Origin: Oscheius onirici
Lineage: Eukaryota > Nematoda > Chromadorea > Rhabditida > Rhabditidae
Assembly (NCBI GenBank): GCA_932521025.1
Contig: OW051468.1
Coordinates: 5,704,064-5,768,063 of the forward strand
Length of the DNA stretch: 64,000 nt
Reading direction: 5' to 3'
Numbering within the stretch: position 1 is the stretch's first letter; every line of letters starts with the position of its first letter. A program made the position numbers and the translations under genes. This document shows positions 9,445 to 20,600 of this stretch, piece after piece. The notes beneath the pieces were generated by a model that saw only the letters and a list, made by a program, of their open reading frames with translations, had not been told where the DNA came from and ran no database searches.

Positions 9445-12400
9445 CTGAAAATTTTCGGGAACTGTTGAGAATAATTAGAAAAGAGAGGGGGACAAGGTCT
9501 CGGTACGCGGTAATTGAGGCAAGAGAGGTTGACTCTAAGCCTTCCTGACGCCAAGGACACCTTGACTCTCCCGTTAGGGGTCAGCTGATAGATGACACCG
9601 GATACGAAGACAGACTATCTGTCTCTTACAGTCGGTCTGTTCAGCCGGCAGCCCTTTCTACAAATTTAGAACTTTGGTTGACTGTTACAAATGTTAAGAA
9701 TCTGCCGAGTGAGCAGTATATATGAACCTTTCGGCAAATATCAGCAGCCGGCCGTACGTGCTTGTCACTCGCCACAACATAATCGTCGATAAAACTGTCA
9801 CTTTGGTGAATAAGACCTTAAAAGGACGAACGAGACAACAGCAGCTGCCTCCCGGAGTGTGAATGCCTTGCATATTAATGAAGAGGAATGCGAGGACTGT
9901 GCTCTCTGCTGAAGGTTTACGTTAATCCACGAACAGAAAGGATGCGATTGGGAGGAGACATATTTTCGGTCAGACGAGCTCACGGTAGACTTCTCAGATT
10001 GCCTAAAGGGGTCAAAAACTCAGAAGAGGACAATAAAAAAGATTCATAGAATTCAGTCTCGCAACTGTCAGAACCTCGAGTATTACCTCACAATAGATGT
10101 TGAATAGGCGCACACCGGACTCGAAACAGAACACACAAGGAAGTAGATTCGAAAGAGCAGATTGCGTTCCCTTCCGACTAAAAGAAACGTTCCCCTGCCA
10201 TCTTCAATTGTCCTAGAAGGACAGAAAAAGAAGTGGCCCCAAGGGTGCCAAAAGAGAGGACACATGGCCAACTGTCAAATGGCAACAAAATGGCTGGAAG
10301 ACAAGAGAATGGAGAGAGACGTCTGTCATAATTGACACGCTGCTCATTAGCATAGAATAATTGGCGGTCTGGGAAAATTGAATTTGGGAAATTGAGCGGC
10401 AAAGATGGATGTTCGTCTCTATCTCTCAACCTGCAGCTGTCTTCTGTTTGGGTGAATAATCCTTGACCAAACAGAGGCTGAGAGACTCTCAAATAAGGTG
10501 AGAAGGTGTGGACAGATTAGTGGAACGAGACGGAACGGGAGTCGGTTCTCTCTCTTCATGTGATAACGACCGTAAATTAGGAATGATAGACGGAATGTCA
10601 ACAGACAAACTCCTTCATTTGGTGGCATTCTGGCAGCCCAAACAAATTAGCTCGGGACCCTAATCTGGCGACAAATCTAAACGAAAGAAGCTCTGGCTCC
10701 GATTTCGGCATCATGCTGTGGGGCCGGTGCCAATTAACAGACGGCACTGTAGCTCATCGTCTGACAGGTCCCGCTGTGCATACAGAGCATTCGCGAAGAA
10801 AAGGTGGCATCAGTCATTGTCAGAGAGGTGACTGACAGCGTGGGAAATAACTACCTGGAGAATGACTCGGCGCAATGTTCATTTGGAGAGATGGGGAACG
10901 ACAAGACTCATTGTTACTCATCGGAGACACAAAAACGTTGACTCAACTGGATAGACTTTGAAAAAGGTCAGGAGAAAGTGAGAGATGAAGGTGAAAGAGT
11001 GCGAAATGTAAAGTCTACTCTGTTAGCAAAAGACTGGAGGATACTCTCTGGAAAAACTTCAAGATAAAGCCTCGAGACTGTAAAAAAGAGTCGAGAGTCA
11101 TCGAAAACATTGGGAAAGAGTCGATAAACTCGGATATTCTTACTGAAACATACTGCAAGAGTCAAGCGTTCGGACTGGAAAACCAGGAAAAGAGTCACTG
11201 CCAGAACCAACTGGAAGAGTGAGAGACTGAGGGATTGTCAAAAATTAGTGATTACTTGCAAAAAAGAAAGAAGACGAACTGATAGCAATGGGAGCGTGAG
11301 AGATCCGAGAGACCGGTTCTTGTTCTCTCTCCCCATCCTTTTTACTTAAAAGAGACGACGCAATCATAATGGAAGCAGTCCTAAGGAGGTGGATTAGTTA
11401 TCGGGAAGCGATCTCTACCGGGAGAGAGTACCCGATGGTAATGGCCGCTCCGTGCCGATCTCATCAGACCAGTTAACGACTACCTGTTACGCGTCCCACT
11501 CTCTTTAAGCTGTATATGGTCAGCGGGAGAGACTCTTTGAAACAAGCCGCCTCCATTAAAATTGCGTGATTGTCGGGAGCCGAAAACAATGGCCAAAGAG
11601 ACAAATGGAACATATGGTTTTTTCTCCTCTAAGCGTCTCGAGGGGACACCAAATGAGAAATAACCCTTTCTTTCTGGGGCGGGTCCCCCAAGCCCAAGGA
11701 CACAGTCGCTGTAATGACTTAACACTCTGGTCCGTGGGAAGATGGACACAAACGCTCGCTCCAAATGGGAAGAATTATAGTCACACTATCATGGGAACAT
11801 CTGAGAACATTCCAAATGCAAACTAATGGTAGCGACCAGTCAGTCAGAAGACGCGCGAGAGGGTAGTCGAGGGGCGGGGACAGGGGTCTGACGAATTCAA
11901 TGGATATTTATGGTGCAATCTGTCTCTCACCAGGATTCGAATAGACCGAGAAGAGAATCACTTAAACCATTAGAATAGATTTTCATTTGCTCGTCACTTG
12001 TCTTTCTCACAATCAGTGCTATGCACCTCAGCTAACTCGATCACTGTCAGCTGGTGGTTTCTAGTCAATCCCATAGAACTATGAAGGTACAGGGTCGAGC
12101 GGACAATTATAGTCTAGGATTCACAGAGACTCAGAAATCATAGACGCACTGGGAAGGTCCATTCTTTACTGACTTCTGGAACTCTTAACGGTCTCACAAG
12201 ATCCGGATGACTCCCAACTATCTCGGTGTACACGGAAAGCAGATCTATCTTTCTAGATGTTAAAAGCTTGCAGCTGTTCAAAATCAGGAGCTGGATGCAC
12301 ATAAATGAAAACGGAGATCTTACAACCAAAGACGCGCGATGGAATCATGGAGACCTAAAGGAAAAGACACTAGTGTAACAAGTTATGAAGATCCGAAACT

Positions 12401-13071
12401 GTGACGCCGAAGTCATTTAGTGTGCCAGATGGCGGACAAAAAGTTGTGGGAAATGTGTTAATCTGGGACACACACGGGGAGACCCTGTTGACAGCCGATG
12501 GTCGGACCCTCATCACGGACTTGAGTGGATTTGTTCCCTTAATTGCTAATCTCACTGGATATTAGATGCCCTCTTCTCCCGCTTCCTAATGACCTCCAAA
12601 TTCCCTAGCAGACGAGCGAGAGACCACCTGTCTCGTCCTTCTTACCGTAATCTTTTATGCTTGGATTACGCAATGAAATAGCTGGTCATTACCCTTGAAC
12701 AATAGGAGGCAGAAGGAGCTCCCGTCTGATCAGATTTCTTACTTTTCCTCTTCAACAGCTTCCGATTTCCTTTTTAGGAGGCACTACTTGATTGCTTTCA
12801 GCGGGCCCCTTGAAGATGCTTATCCCTTGTTTTGCTGGAGGCATGCCGTTGTAAATGCTTTGATACGAGAAGTACGGTTGCGGTAAAAGTCTCGTGGGAG
12901 GGAGATCCTATCTCTTTTTGAGAGACCGACGAAATTTGAGACGCGAGAATGAACTTGTTACGAGGTAAAGAGTAGGGGATCAGACTTTCCGGGGACAGGA
13001 GAAATCAGCTGTTCACTGACTTCGAGGAAGAACTTTGGCTGCTGCAGGCGTAAAAACCCTGCTTGCCAAAT
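9445..13071. other. Long gene-free stretch upstream of the LRR gene
   Basis: About 3.6 kb without a coding region I can support. Short ORFs on both strands lack splice-linked partners and protein-like composition. The DNA is rich in GAGAGA/TCTCTC tracts and gtcag/ctgac words. It probably contains the promoter and distal regulatory DNA of the LRR gene, but no specific site can be named. Confidence 0.4.
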
Positions 13072-13317
13072 CTATGGCATGACTTGTCTTCTACTCGTGT
13101 TTTCTGTAATTCCGTAGTTCTTCTTGTCATCCATGTTTCTTTTGCTAAAATCTCTGATGTGTTCAGAAAACTTTTGCGTGATTAGTCTTCGACTTTCACA
13201 ATCGGTTCGTCTCACAACTCCGCTCTGCCGTTGACATTCTTCCTGCGAAAATGCATCCGTAATGTCGTTCAACATGACTTTGAGTATGTTCCAAATAGCT
13301 GCAGCTCTCTTCGGATA
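13072..13317 (-). CDS. Possible coding exon of an unrecognised gene
   Basis: An open stretch of about 80 codons follows a clean acceptor (TTTTTTTGTTTTCAG at about 13331-13318) and runs to a stop at 13072. It is charged and helical in character (DAFSQEECQRQSGVV). No upstream exon with a start codon was found. The sequence just upstream is part of the duplicated segment also found at 41.6 kb, so this may be the remnant of a duplicated gene. Weak evidence. Confidence 0.25.
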   Translation of the reverse strand, partial: YPKRAAAIWNILKVMLNDITDAFSQEECQRQSGVVRRTDCESRRLITQKFSEHIRDFSKRNMDDKKNYGITENTSRRQVMP

Positions 13318-13369
13318 CCTGAAAACAAAAAAAGAAACTCGAAAGATGAAGATATAAAAATTGTTATCT

Positions 13370-13730
13370 GTGAATCACTAAGAAATTTTAGCGCGTGGGA
13401 GAGCCAGCTCTCCAGGAACTATACCAAAGGATTCAAGGAGATACCAAAGGAGTCAGGAAAACCGAGCAGGACACCTGCTTTCGAAGGCTGTCAGCTGTGG
13501 CGGATTCACTACTTTAAAAAAAACTCTACTTTTCAAAAGAACGCAAGTGTCTGTGGCGCTACTGTTCGCAATTTCCGATTCGTGTAACTGCACTGTCATA
13601 ATTGGAAAAATAGAAACATCTGGCCTGGTAGAGAGTAGAAAACCAGCAGCACAGCAAGCTAGAATAGTTCCGAAGACTACTTTACTTGAGGTTCGACTTG
13701 TCCAACTATCTGAAGTGCTTAATTTTTGAC
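13370..13730. repeat. Duplicated segment, copy A (partner near 41.63-42.05 kb)
   Basis: Shares ordered blocks with 41630-42045. Examples are GTGAATCACT, ATTTTAGCGCG, AGGAACTATACCAAA (against AAGAACTATACCAAA), TGGCGGATTCAC, AAAGAACG.AAGTGTCTGTGGC and AGCTAGAATAGTT. Copy A is shorter by several indels. The upstream motif GATACCTGAAAAC is also shared. No reading frame is conserved, so it looks like duplicated non-coding or degraded DNA. Confidence 0.75.
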
Positions 13731-13966
13731 TTGTCCTCGATAAGACTTGAAAACGCTACAGTTCCAAACTAGATCAGACTCGACATGTGTTGACCAGTTA
13801 ACCCTGATCAGTTTAGTCTTGCGACTTTTCTAGCCAGTTCCACTAGCTCGCCAGCTGTCGTCGCCTCGTGGATGGGAAAGAAGACAGGAGGATCTACCAG
13901 CCCCTGAAGAAGCAGAGACGCGTCAAGCAGCCAAGATCCAACACGAGTTCGGAAACATCGATCACG

Positions 13967-14629
13967 ATGAGGGGACAAACTGGAGTCTCCTGTCCGGCTA
14001 CTCAACCGTCTCTCCCTAGTGCTACAGCCACTCCGACCAAAGTATCCGGACCACCGTACTCTGTACCTGCTCAAAGAAGCCAGACTACTCCGTCGGCCCC
14101 TCCACCATACAGTCCTGGTCTTCCTCAACAGTCTCCTGGTGGACAGTGCTGTCCATCTCCTCGTGGTCAGTCCGCTAGTCAAGATCCGATGTCCGGGCAG
14201 TCTTCGATGGGACCTGCTGGACAAGCTCCGATGGGAATGGGACCGATCTCCGGTCCACCGGCTCCGATGGGACATTCTGGTCAGCCTCCGATGGGAATGG
14301 GACCTCCTGTACAAACTCCGATGGGAATGGGACCTCCTGGACAAACTCCGATGGGAATGGGAGCTGCTCCTCCAATCGTCATGGGAATAGGAGCGCCGAT
14401 GATGGGCGGTCCTGTAGCTGCTCCGATGAAGGGGGGAGGTATGATGGGTGCTCCGATGGCTACACCGATGATGGCTGATCCGATGATGGGCGGAATGATG
14501 ATGGGCGGCGGAATGGGCTACGGAATGGGAATCGGCATGGCCGGTCCAGCCGGCATGGGCAGCTACTGTGGAGGCATGTACTGCAACTCGCCTTTCTGCG
14601 TCATCCACAGGAGCAGCTTCACCTTCTGA
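13967..14629 (+). CDS. Met/Gly/Pro-rich low-complexity protein
   Basis: An intronless ORF of 220 aa starts at the first in-frame ATG (13967); the frame is open further upstream but without an ATG. The N-terminal third is Ser/Pro/Thr/Gln-rich, the middle has tandem PPGQTPMGMG decapeptides, and the C-terminal third is Met/Gly repeats (MMGGMMMGGGMGYGMGIGMA) ending in a short Cys-containing tail. There is no signal peptide or known domain. An AATAAA about 25 bases after the stop supports expression. The opposite strand is also open for 266 codons, a composition effect of the repeats. Possible roles (structural, RNA granule, germline) are guesses. Confidence 0.65.
   Translation: MRGQTGVSCPATQPSLPSATATPTKVSGPPYSVPAQRSQTTPSAPPPYSPGLPQQSPGGQCCPSPRGQSASQDPMSGQSSMGPAGQAPMGMGPISGPPAPMGHSGQPPMGMGPPVQTPMGMGPPGQTPMGMGAAPPIVMGIGAPMMGGPVAAPMKGGGMMGAPMATPMMADPMMGGMMMGGGMGYGMGIGMAGPAGMGSYCGGMYCNSPFCVIHRSSFTF
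14285..14362 (+). repeat. 30-bp tandem repeat encoding PPxQTPMGMG
   Basis: Two and a half near-perfect units of 30 bp (containing actccgatgggaatggga), with a diverged unit before them. The period is a multiple of three, so the frame is kept. It encodes the decapeptide repeat of the Met/Gly/Pro-rich protein. Confidence 0.8.
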
Positions 14630-14860
14630 TGGAGCAAGAAGATGAAAAATGAAATAAAAATTTCAAAAAGCTAACTCTTTTCTTTTCGTATGTCAAGGTT
14701 ACAATTTTAGTATTTTTGTATTTATAAGCATTTTCTTGTTGCAGCACATTTAGCTTTTTCTATCCAACAAGATAGCTGCACTCAACTCAAAAGGAAGTAG
14801 GAAAGCTCAATTTATTGCAAGCAAAGAAAACCATAAAACTGACGCAGATAAAAGCTGTTA

Positions 14861-15414
14861 TCACTGGAAAAGAACAATTTTTACGAATCTGCCTCCTTGG
14901 GATCCTCTGACAAACGAAAACATCATATCTTCGTGCTGAAATAAGCGTTTTAGTTAAGAAACACAAAGAGGAAGTACCCTTCTTTGTCTTTGTTGAAATT
15001 GGAACTGTCTGTTACCAAACATGTCTCCGAAGAACATTGGGAAAGGAACGTGGCCAAAATGTGCGAATGGATGATGGAATCCGTGAGAACGAACGTCTTC
15101 ACTTTCTTGATCGCCGTACCTATCATAATTCCGACGTTTTTCAGGATTTGAAAGAATCTGAAGCCAGGAAATTGATGCGAATAAAAGTAACAAACCTCAT
15201 AAGCAGAACCTATTTCTTGAAACTTTTCGTGCGCTGTTTTGTCGTCAGGATTCCGATCCGGATGATATTCCTTTGCTAATTTACGATAGGCCTTTTTAAT
15301 AGTTGTGGTGTCGGCATTTCGGGAAATATTCAGCACTTTATAATGATCGCGGCCACAGGAGACAAACTGGAGCACTGCAATAACAAGCAGTGCTGACTGC
15401 ACAATGAGGCGCAT
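14861..15414 (-). CDS. Short secretory-pathway J-domain (DnaJ) protein
   Basis: Three exons (15414-15196, 15157-14978, 14935-14861) encode 157 aa: a signal peptide ([20 protein letters not shown]), then a complete J domain with the HPD motif in [10 protein letters not shown], then a short His/Phe/Gln-rich tail. J proteins stimulate Hsp70 (BiP in the ER lumen). The arrangement recalls ERdj3/ERdj4 (DNAJB11/DNAJB9), but the long client-binding C-terminus of DNAJB11 is missing. There is no KDEL-type signal. The start at 15414 is preferred over upstream ATGs at 15471 and 15429 because it begins the signal peptide and an acceptor-like TGTTTAG lies five bases before it. AATAAA on the minus strand lies near 14813. 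Confidence 0.85.
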
Positions 15415-15790
15415 TTTGCCTAAACACATATTGAAGCCAGGAAAAGGTGAAAGAATCAAGCAGGTAGGCATTATAAAAACAAGAGAGCTGAACAGCTACA
15501 CTGCAAGAAAAAATACTTCATATTTAAATTCAAATACTCTTCAATCGACGCGGTAAGTTTTGGCGCACATTCGTCGTGCCTTCATTTTCTCGTTCCATTT
15601 CCGCAAAACGGTTTCCTATTTTTGGCAGGTTAAACGTTCAAAAATCAAGAATATAGTTTATTTGTTTATAAATATAGCGAGATCACAATTTGTTTCGAAG
15701 TGCATATCGCAGAAGAAGCCACGAGGCGCCGGCGATGAAGGTCGTCAAAAGAATTGCTGCTGGTGTTCTAGTGCGAAGCCCTGAATTCTT

Positions 15791-16039
15791 TTACTTGCTT
15801 TTATCTTGAAACCACAAACCATAGCGAAAGACATCAAAGATGGCGTATCTTCTGTGACCACAGTTGGGACAGAAGGTATCTCCGACTCTCATTGAATGAT
15901 TGCAGCCAGCACATTGAAGCGAGAGTCGATTGCCACAGTTCCTGCAGAAAACGTCAAGGTGTGTGGGAGGAATCGTTGTACAGAAGGAGCACGGAAGAGG
16001 GACAGCTTTCGTAGAATCAGCTGGCATTTTTGAGGCCAT
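15791..16039 (-). CDS. Small double zinc-ribbon protein
   Basis: An 82-aa intronless ORF with four CxxC knuckles (CSFC, CRNC, CAGC, CPNC), the arrangement of paired zinc ribbons, flanked by a short Ser/Ala N-terminus and an aromatic, basic C-terminus. Such ribbons bind nucleic acid or protein; no specific family is recognised. The start at 16039 (MASK) is chosen because upstream in-frame ATGs add a non-conserved-looking extension. It lies on the same strand about 380 bases upstream of the J-protein gene. Confidence 0.55.
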   Translation of the reverse strand: MASKMPADSTKAVPLPCSFCTTIPPTHLDVFCRNCGNRLSLQCAGCNHSMRVGDTFCPNCGHRRYAIFDVFRYGLWFQDKSK

Positions 16040-16312
16040 TATATGGAAAATAGGTTGAACGGAGGTTAGATTAAAAGAGAAAGAAGCAATTTTTAGAACT
16101 TTTTTTAAGGAAAAGCGTTTTCGCCAGAAGTTACGAAACGTGTCATTAAACGAGCACATATGTTATTTTCGCCTGATTGGAAGAGGAAAAGCTCGACAAA
16201 ACGACGTGGAAGAAGAACAGACAAACAAAGTTGAAAAATATTTATTCTGATTTACCTGCTGTAAAATTAAAAGATTCGGATTAGGAGAGGATAAGACTCG
16301 TTACTGACTGTG

Positions 16313-16609
16313 AGCTCTACATTGACTCGAAATTCTCGGAGACCCGTTAGCACCGAGCGGAAGAAGGCTAAAGGACGCGTCTCACAATTCCGCCCATCGA
16401 AAAGTCGGAGGGAAGAAGTGCGGCGAGTCCGGAAGGCAACGAAGGAGAAGCAGCCATTCGGATGGGGGACGAGTTCGGAGAGGACAACTGAAACAGAGGT
16501 ATGAGTTGAGAAGCCATATTTAAAGAAATTTATTTAGTGGAATCTTCTCGATGAATTGAAGCTCTGGATGAGGGCACGATCTTTGCACACTACTGAACAA
16601 CTGACTTGA
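16313..16609 (+). CDS. Basic ORF with one intron, start not found
   Basis: An Arg/Lys/Ser-rich open frame (KSRREEVRRVRKATKEKQPF) runs to 16498. It joins in phase through a canonical intron (GTATGAG to TTATTTAG, 16499-16537) to a short exon ending at TGA 16607-16609. The splice and the shared phase argue for a real gene, but no in-frame ATG exists before the upstream stop, so the 5' exon is missing or the model is wrong. No function is suggested. Confidence 0.35.
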
Positions 16610-16703
16610 AAAGCTTAAAGCATTACCGACTAAATAGTCTAATTGGTCGCAGATTGCTGTATTTACGCATGGTGCTCGTCTGTCTAACAGAGTAACAATT
16701 AGT

Positions 16704-17539
16704 TATAGTCGATTCTAAAAAAAAAAATGGTGTATAATTTAAACCAGCCCGCCAAGAAATTCGCGGGAATTCGAACGCTCAAAAATATATGTTGCAGTTG
16801 AACTTGACCAGCCGTTGATATTGACCGGAAATTTCACTTTTTCTATTTTTATCGATCTGTTTTGATTTTATTTTCTTTTATTATTGTAGAATATCCTATT
16901 TGGAACGTTTTTATACCAAAACGACCGAAAAAATCGGAAAAATACACTTGAAAACAATTTCACAAGCCATGTTTGGTTGTTTTGGGCTTAGCTCAGCCTT
17001 TAGCCCATATAAACGGCTGGTTCTGGTCTTAAAAGATGAGGAATGAATCAATCTAGCTATTTTGACAGAAAAAAATGAAAAATAAATGGGAAAAATAAAT
17101 AAAAAAAGCCAAAACAATGAATTTCCGGTCAATATCAACGGCCGGTCAATTTCAACTGCAACATATAGGTCTCGCCAAAATTTTCTTATTTTTAACCCAT
17201 TTTTCTTGTTTCTTTTTTGCCTATTAATCGTGGAAACGCTCTCTATGATTTTAAGAAAAAAACTAGTGGAAAATTGTTTATTTTTCAATTTTTATCGCTT
17301 ATCTTCGTCAAAGCAAGTGCTATCATCGGCAGGATTGATAAATCTAATCTGAATAGTTACTTTCTTCGCGTAGTAAAATGTACATCTACTATTCTTGAAT
17401 AGAAAACAAGCAAAAATCGGCCAAGAAACGATGAATGCAAAACTAACAATTTCCCAATTGAATTTTCTGCGTTCAAATTCTCGCGAAATTCTTGACAGGT
17501 CGGTTTGAATTATACACCACTTTTTTGGAATCGACTATA
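16704..17539. mobile_element. Fold-back TIR element (~836 bp) with nested inverted repeats
   Basis: The outer arms of about 75 bp start TATAGTCGATTC on the left and mirror it on the right, including TGGTGTATAATT and TTCGCG motifs, with several mismatches. An inner pair (about 16788-16837 and 17118-17167, GACCGGAAATT/AATTTCCGGTC with TGTTGCAGTTGAA) forms a second inverted repeat of about 50 bp. The ends TATA suggest a TA target site, as in Tc1/mariner MITEs. There is no transposase ORF. It sits between a basic ORF and the TRAK gene 3' end. Confidence 0.8.
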
Positions 17540-17664
17540 GAGACATGACAGGTTGTTTTTTCCGTATCTTTTGGGATAGTCGAAATTGACAGAAACACGA
17601 CCAAAGTCACCTGAAATATCTGATTTGATCTACGTTGCTTCGAAAATATTGTCGGTCTTTTAGG

Positions 17665-20600
17665 CTACGGCATCCCGAAGTCCGAAGAATAAATGGCTAC
17701 CTCTGCTCGTGTGAGAACACCCTGTGTTCCTGACGGTATCGGCGCCAATCCGGCCACACATCCGATCGGCTTGCGCGTGTGCTGTTCTAGTCCATAGCTG
17801 ATGCTCCAGTCGACAGACGGCTCGTCGACGTGCGAAGATCTCCGAGGCAACTAAAATCAACACTTTAACCAATTTCAAGAATGTGTTTCAAATTTTGTTG
17901 ATCAATGAGATAACCTTGTCTCCAGACAGAGTCAACTGCTGGGTTAGTTGGTCACAGTGCTCCTTTTCCTTCTTCAAGACCTGCTGGGCAATCTTCAAGA
18001 AGTTGGCATAGTCTTTTTCCATCTGAAATCGAAAAAATGAAAAATAGGACACACCTGGGCTTCAAGCAGGTTTCGGACTAGCACACGACGGACAAGGCAT
18101 GCGGGGATTCTGCTGTTCTGCAACAGCCGTGGTTTTATAAATTGTCAGAGTCAAAATGTCAGTGAGCGCAAAGAAATCGAAGCAGAAAGACCAACCTGTT
18201 GTCGAGCTTTGAGCCTTTTGAGCGAGAAATCCAAGTCTCGAGTTCCGGGAACACCAGGCTCTCCCAATCTGGGAGCTACATAGTTTTCCAACGATTCCTG
18301 TGAGCTAGAGGGTAGTTTTCCTTGTAGAGCAGCATTCTTGGCAGCAATCGCAGCCAATCCCAGTGGTCTGACAGGGGTAGAGGGAGAACAATCGATTGAT
18401 TGCGTTGTCGAGAACTGAAAGAGTAAATTTCGAGTACACTTTAAGTTGTCTTTACGGTGCCAGAAAAGGGTCAGAACTGTTGATTTCGGTGAAGAAATTC
18501 GCAACCAGCCTTATATTATCAAATATTGGTAAAAGATTCCATTGTTCTTACAAATAGCATCGAAAGATCTTCAGATTCTACTACAGACCGTTAGAGATCC
18601 TGTCGACCAACAAAACGCACAAGTGAGCTAAAAAATAAAGACGAACCTGAAGTTTTTCCAAAACCGGCGACGAGGTAGTAGGTTCCGACAAGCCGATGCC
18701 ACTGTCCAAAGCAATGGTCGAAGTACTGGCATCACAAGTCAAAGGAGCTGCTCTGGATGTCTCGGGAATCTGTACACTGAGTGGAGTTGTTGTTGATGCT
18801 ATCTCCGTCACTGGGGACAACTGAACGAAATCTATTTTAGTCTCTCAGTTTGTATTCACTTCAAGGGCAGCCAGTTCCAGATGAAGACTCTTGTGAGTTC
18901 TTGCGGATGGACCAGGTGTGGAAGATCCGAAGCCACTGTCACTGTGTTCATTGTTCTCCAGCTCTGACAGCAGAGAATCGTAAAGAGAGTCGTTGGAATG
19001 GCTTCTGGGAGGAGCTGTTCTGTATCTGACTAGTTCCTCTTCAGCCGCTGCAAACAGTCTTCGGAGTTCGGTGTACTGTTCCTGCATCTCAGTCATATCC
19101 CTGACCAGGAACTCTTGTCGACTGACCGCCTGCTCCAGCTGACTTTGTAGTGACTCGTTCTCTATCACAACCTAAAAATAGGTTGTTACTGATTTTAAAC
19201 TGGAAAGGTACCTCATTGTGTCGACCATGATAATGAGAGATCTGCTCCAGTAGTCTCTCAACTGCACTGGTCTGTGCCACGCACTCTTCCGCCTTCCCAG
19301 ACATGGCTGTCTGGAGCTGGAGCACTTTTCCATTGGCTACTTCCAGCTGCCTCGACAGATCCTCACAGTGTTCTCTCTCCTTTTCCACATTTTTCAAAGC
19401 CGTGTTTTTCAGCGTCTCCGTCTCTTTTCTTAGCTGATCATTCTCGCTATTCAATCGCTCTATTTTACTACGTAGACACTTGGAATCCATGGGAGATTCC
19501 CTATAATTCGCAGTCATTATAGGACGAAAAAGTGGGAAAGTACCGGTCGGGAAGATCATCATCGTAATGTGAATAGACTCTAAGTAGTTCTATGTGAGTT
19601 TTCAAGTCGTGCTGCAGCTGAATAACCGTGTCCGTGCTCGAGGCTAGTTTTTCCTCCAAATGCTCATTTCTGAAGAAAATGAATGCAATTGTAGCTCTCT
19701 TCAGTTTTTGCTGTCACGTATACGCACGACTGATACAAACTTTGTCATCTCACATTCGTTTTTTGAGCTCTTTTTCTTTTCCCTGGCTGAACATTCGACC
19801 TATGGCAAACCAGCGATAAGAACGCATCTTCCCAACAATTCTTCCGATCAAAAATACGCTTTTTGTTTCTTGTGATGTTCTGCAAGGTTTTGGACAAGAT
19901 CAAGATCGCTGTATCAGAACATCAAAGGATTCATCTGGATCCCAAAAGTGAATGGAAAGCATTATACTCGTAATGAGTTAACCTACTTTGAATTGAGTTC
20001 CTTATTCTGTTCGAGCAGCTGCTGACCAATCTTGGCTGCCAGAAACAGATCTTTTTCGAGTTCAGCTCTCGGTCGATCGAGCTCCAAATCACGGTCCGGG
20101 TCAGCTAGGAGTGCGGCCAGTCCATTCGACTCTTCGACCGGCCGCACAGCCATCCAACCACGAGTTACTCTTTCTGGAAATGATGGTAAATATTGACTGG
20201 AAAGTGAGGAACACCATTTGGAAAAGGGATTGAGAAGGAACTGGGAAAGAGAAATGAGAACTGAGCAGCTGCTACTGATAGGCTATCGACGTGGATAACT
20301 GATAACCAAACAACTGTCATAAATATTTCGAATACACGTCAATGCGTTCTGAATTTGTGACAGAACAAGGTAAAAATAGGAGGGAAAAGGCTAAGGTAAA
20401 GAAATTATGGAGAATAATCTCACACGATGTTGGTCATTGAGAGATGTCTCAGAAAGTTGTAGGTAACATTGAAACCCGTTTCAGCTGATGAATTGGATGG
20501 AAAATGAGGGCCTGACCTCGAAATGGTGGACTGCAAGGTACCCTTTAAAAGACTACAGACAACGTTCTAATCTTATTGCAAAACAAAAGGAGATGGAAGC

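Noticed and set aside
13808-14608. 266-aa His/Ser/Arg-rich minus-strand ORF
   Set aside because: Antisense shadow of the Met/Gly/Pro-rich protein; its repeats mirror the 30-bp tandem units and it has no other support.
18546-18577. Tiny extra TRAK exons at 18577-18552 and 18509-18456
   Set aside because: Their combined length breaks the reading phase, while skipping them joins exons 18820-18647 and 18414-18196 in phase.
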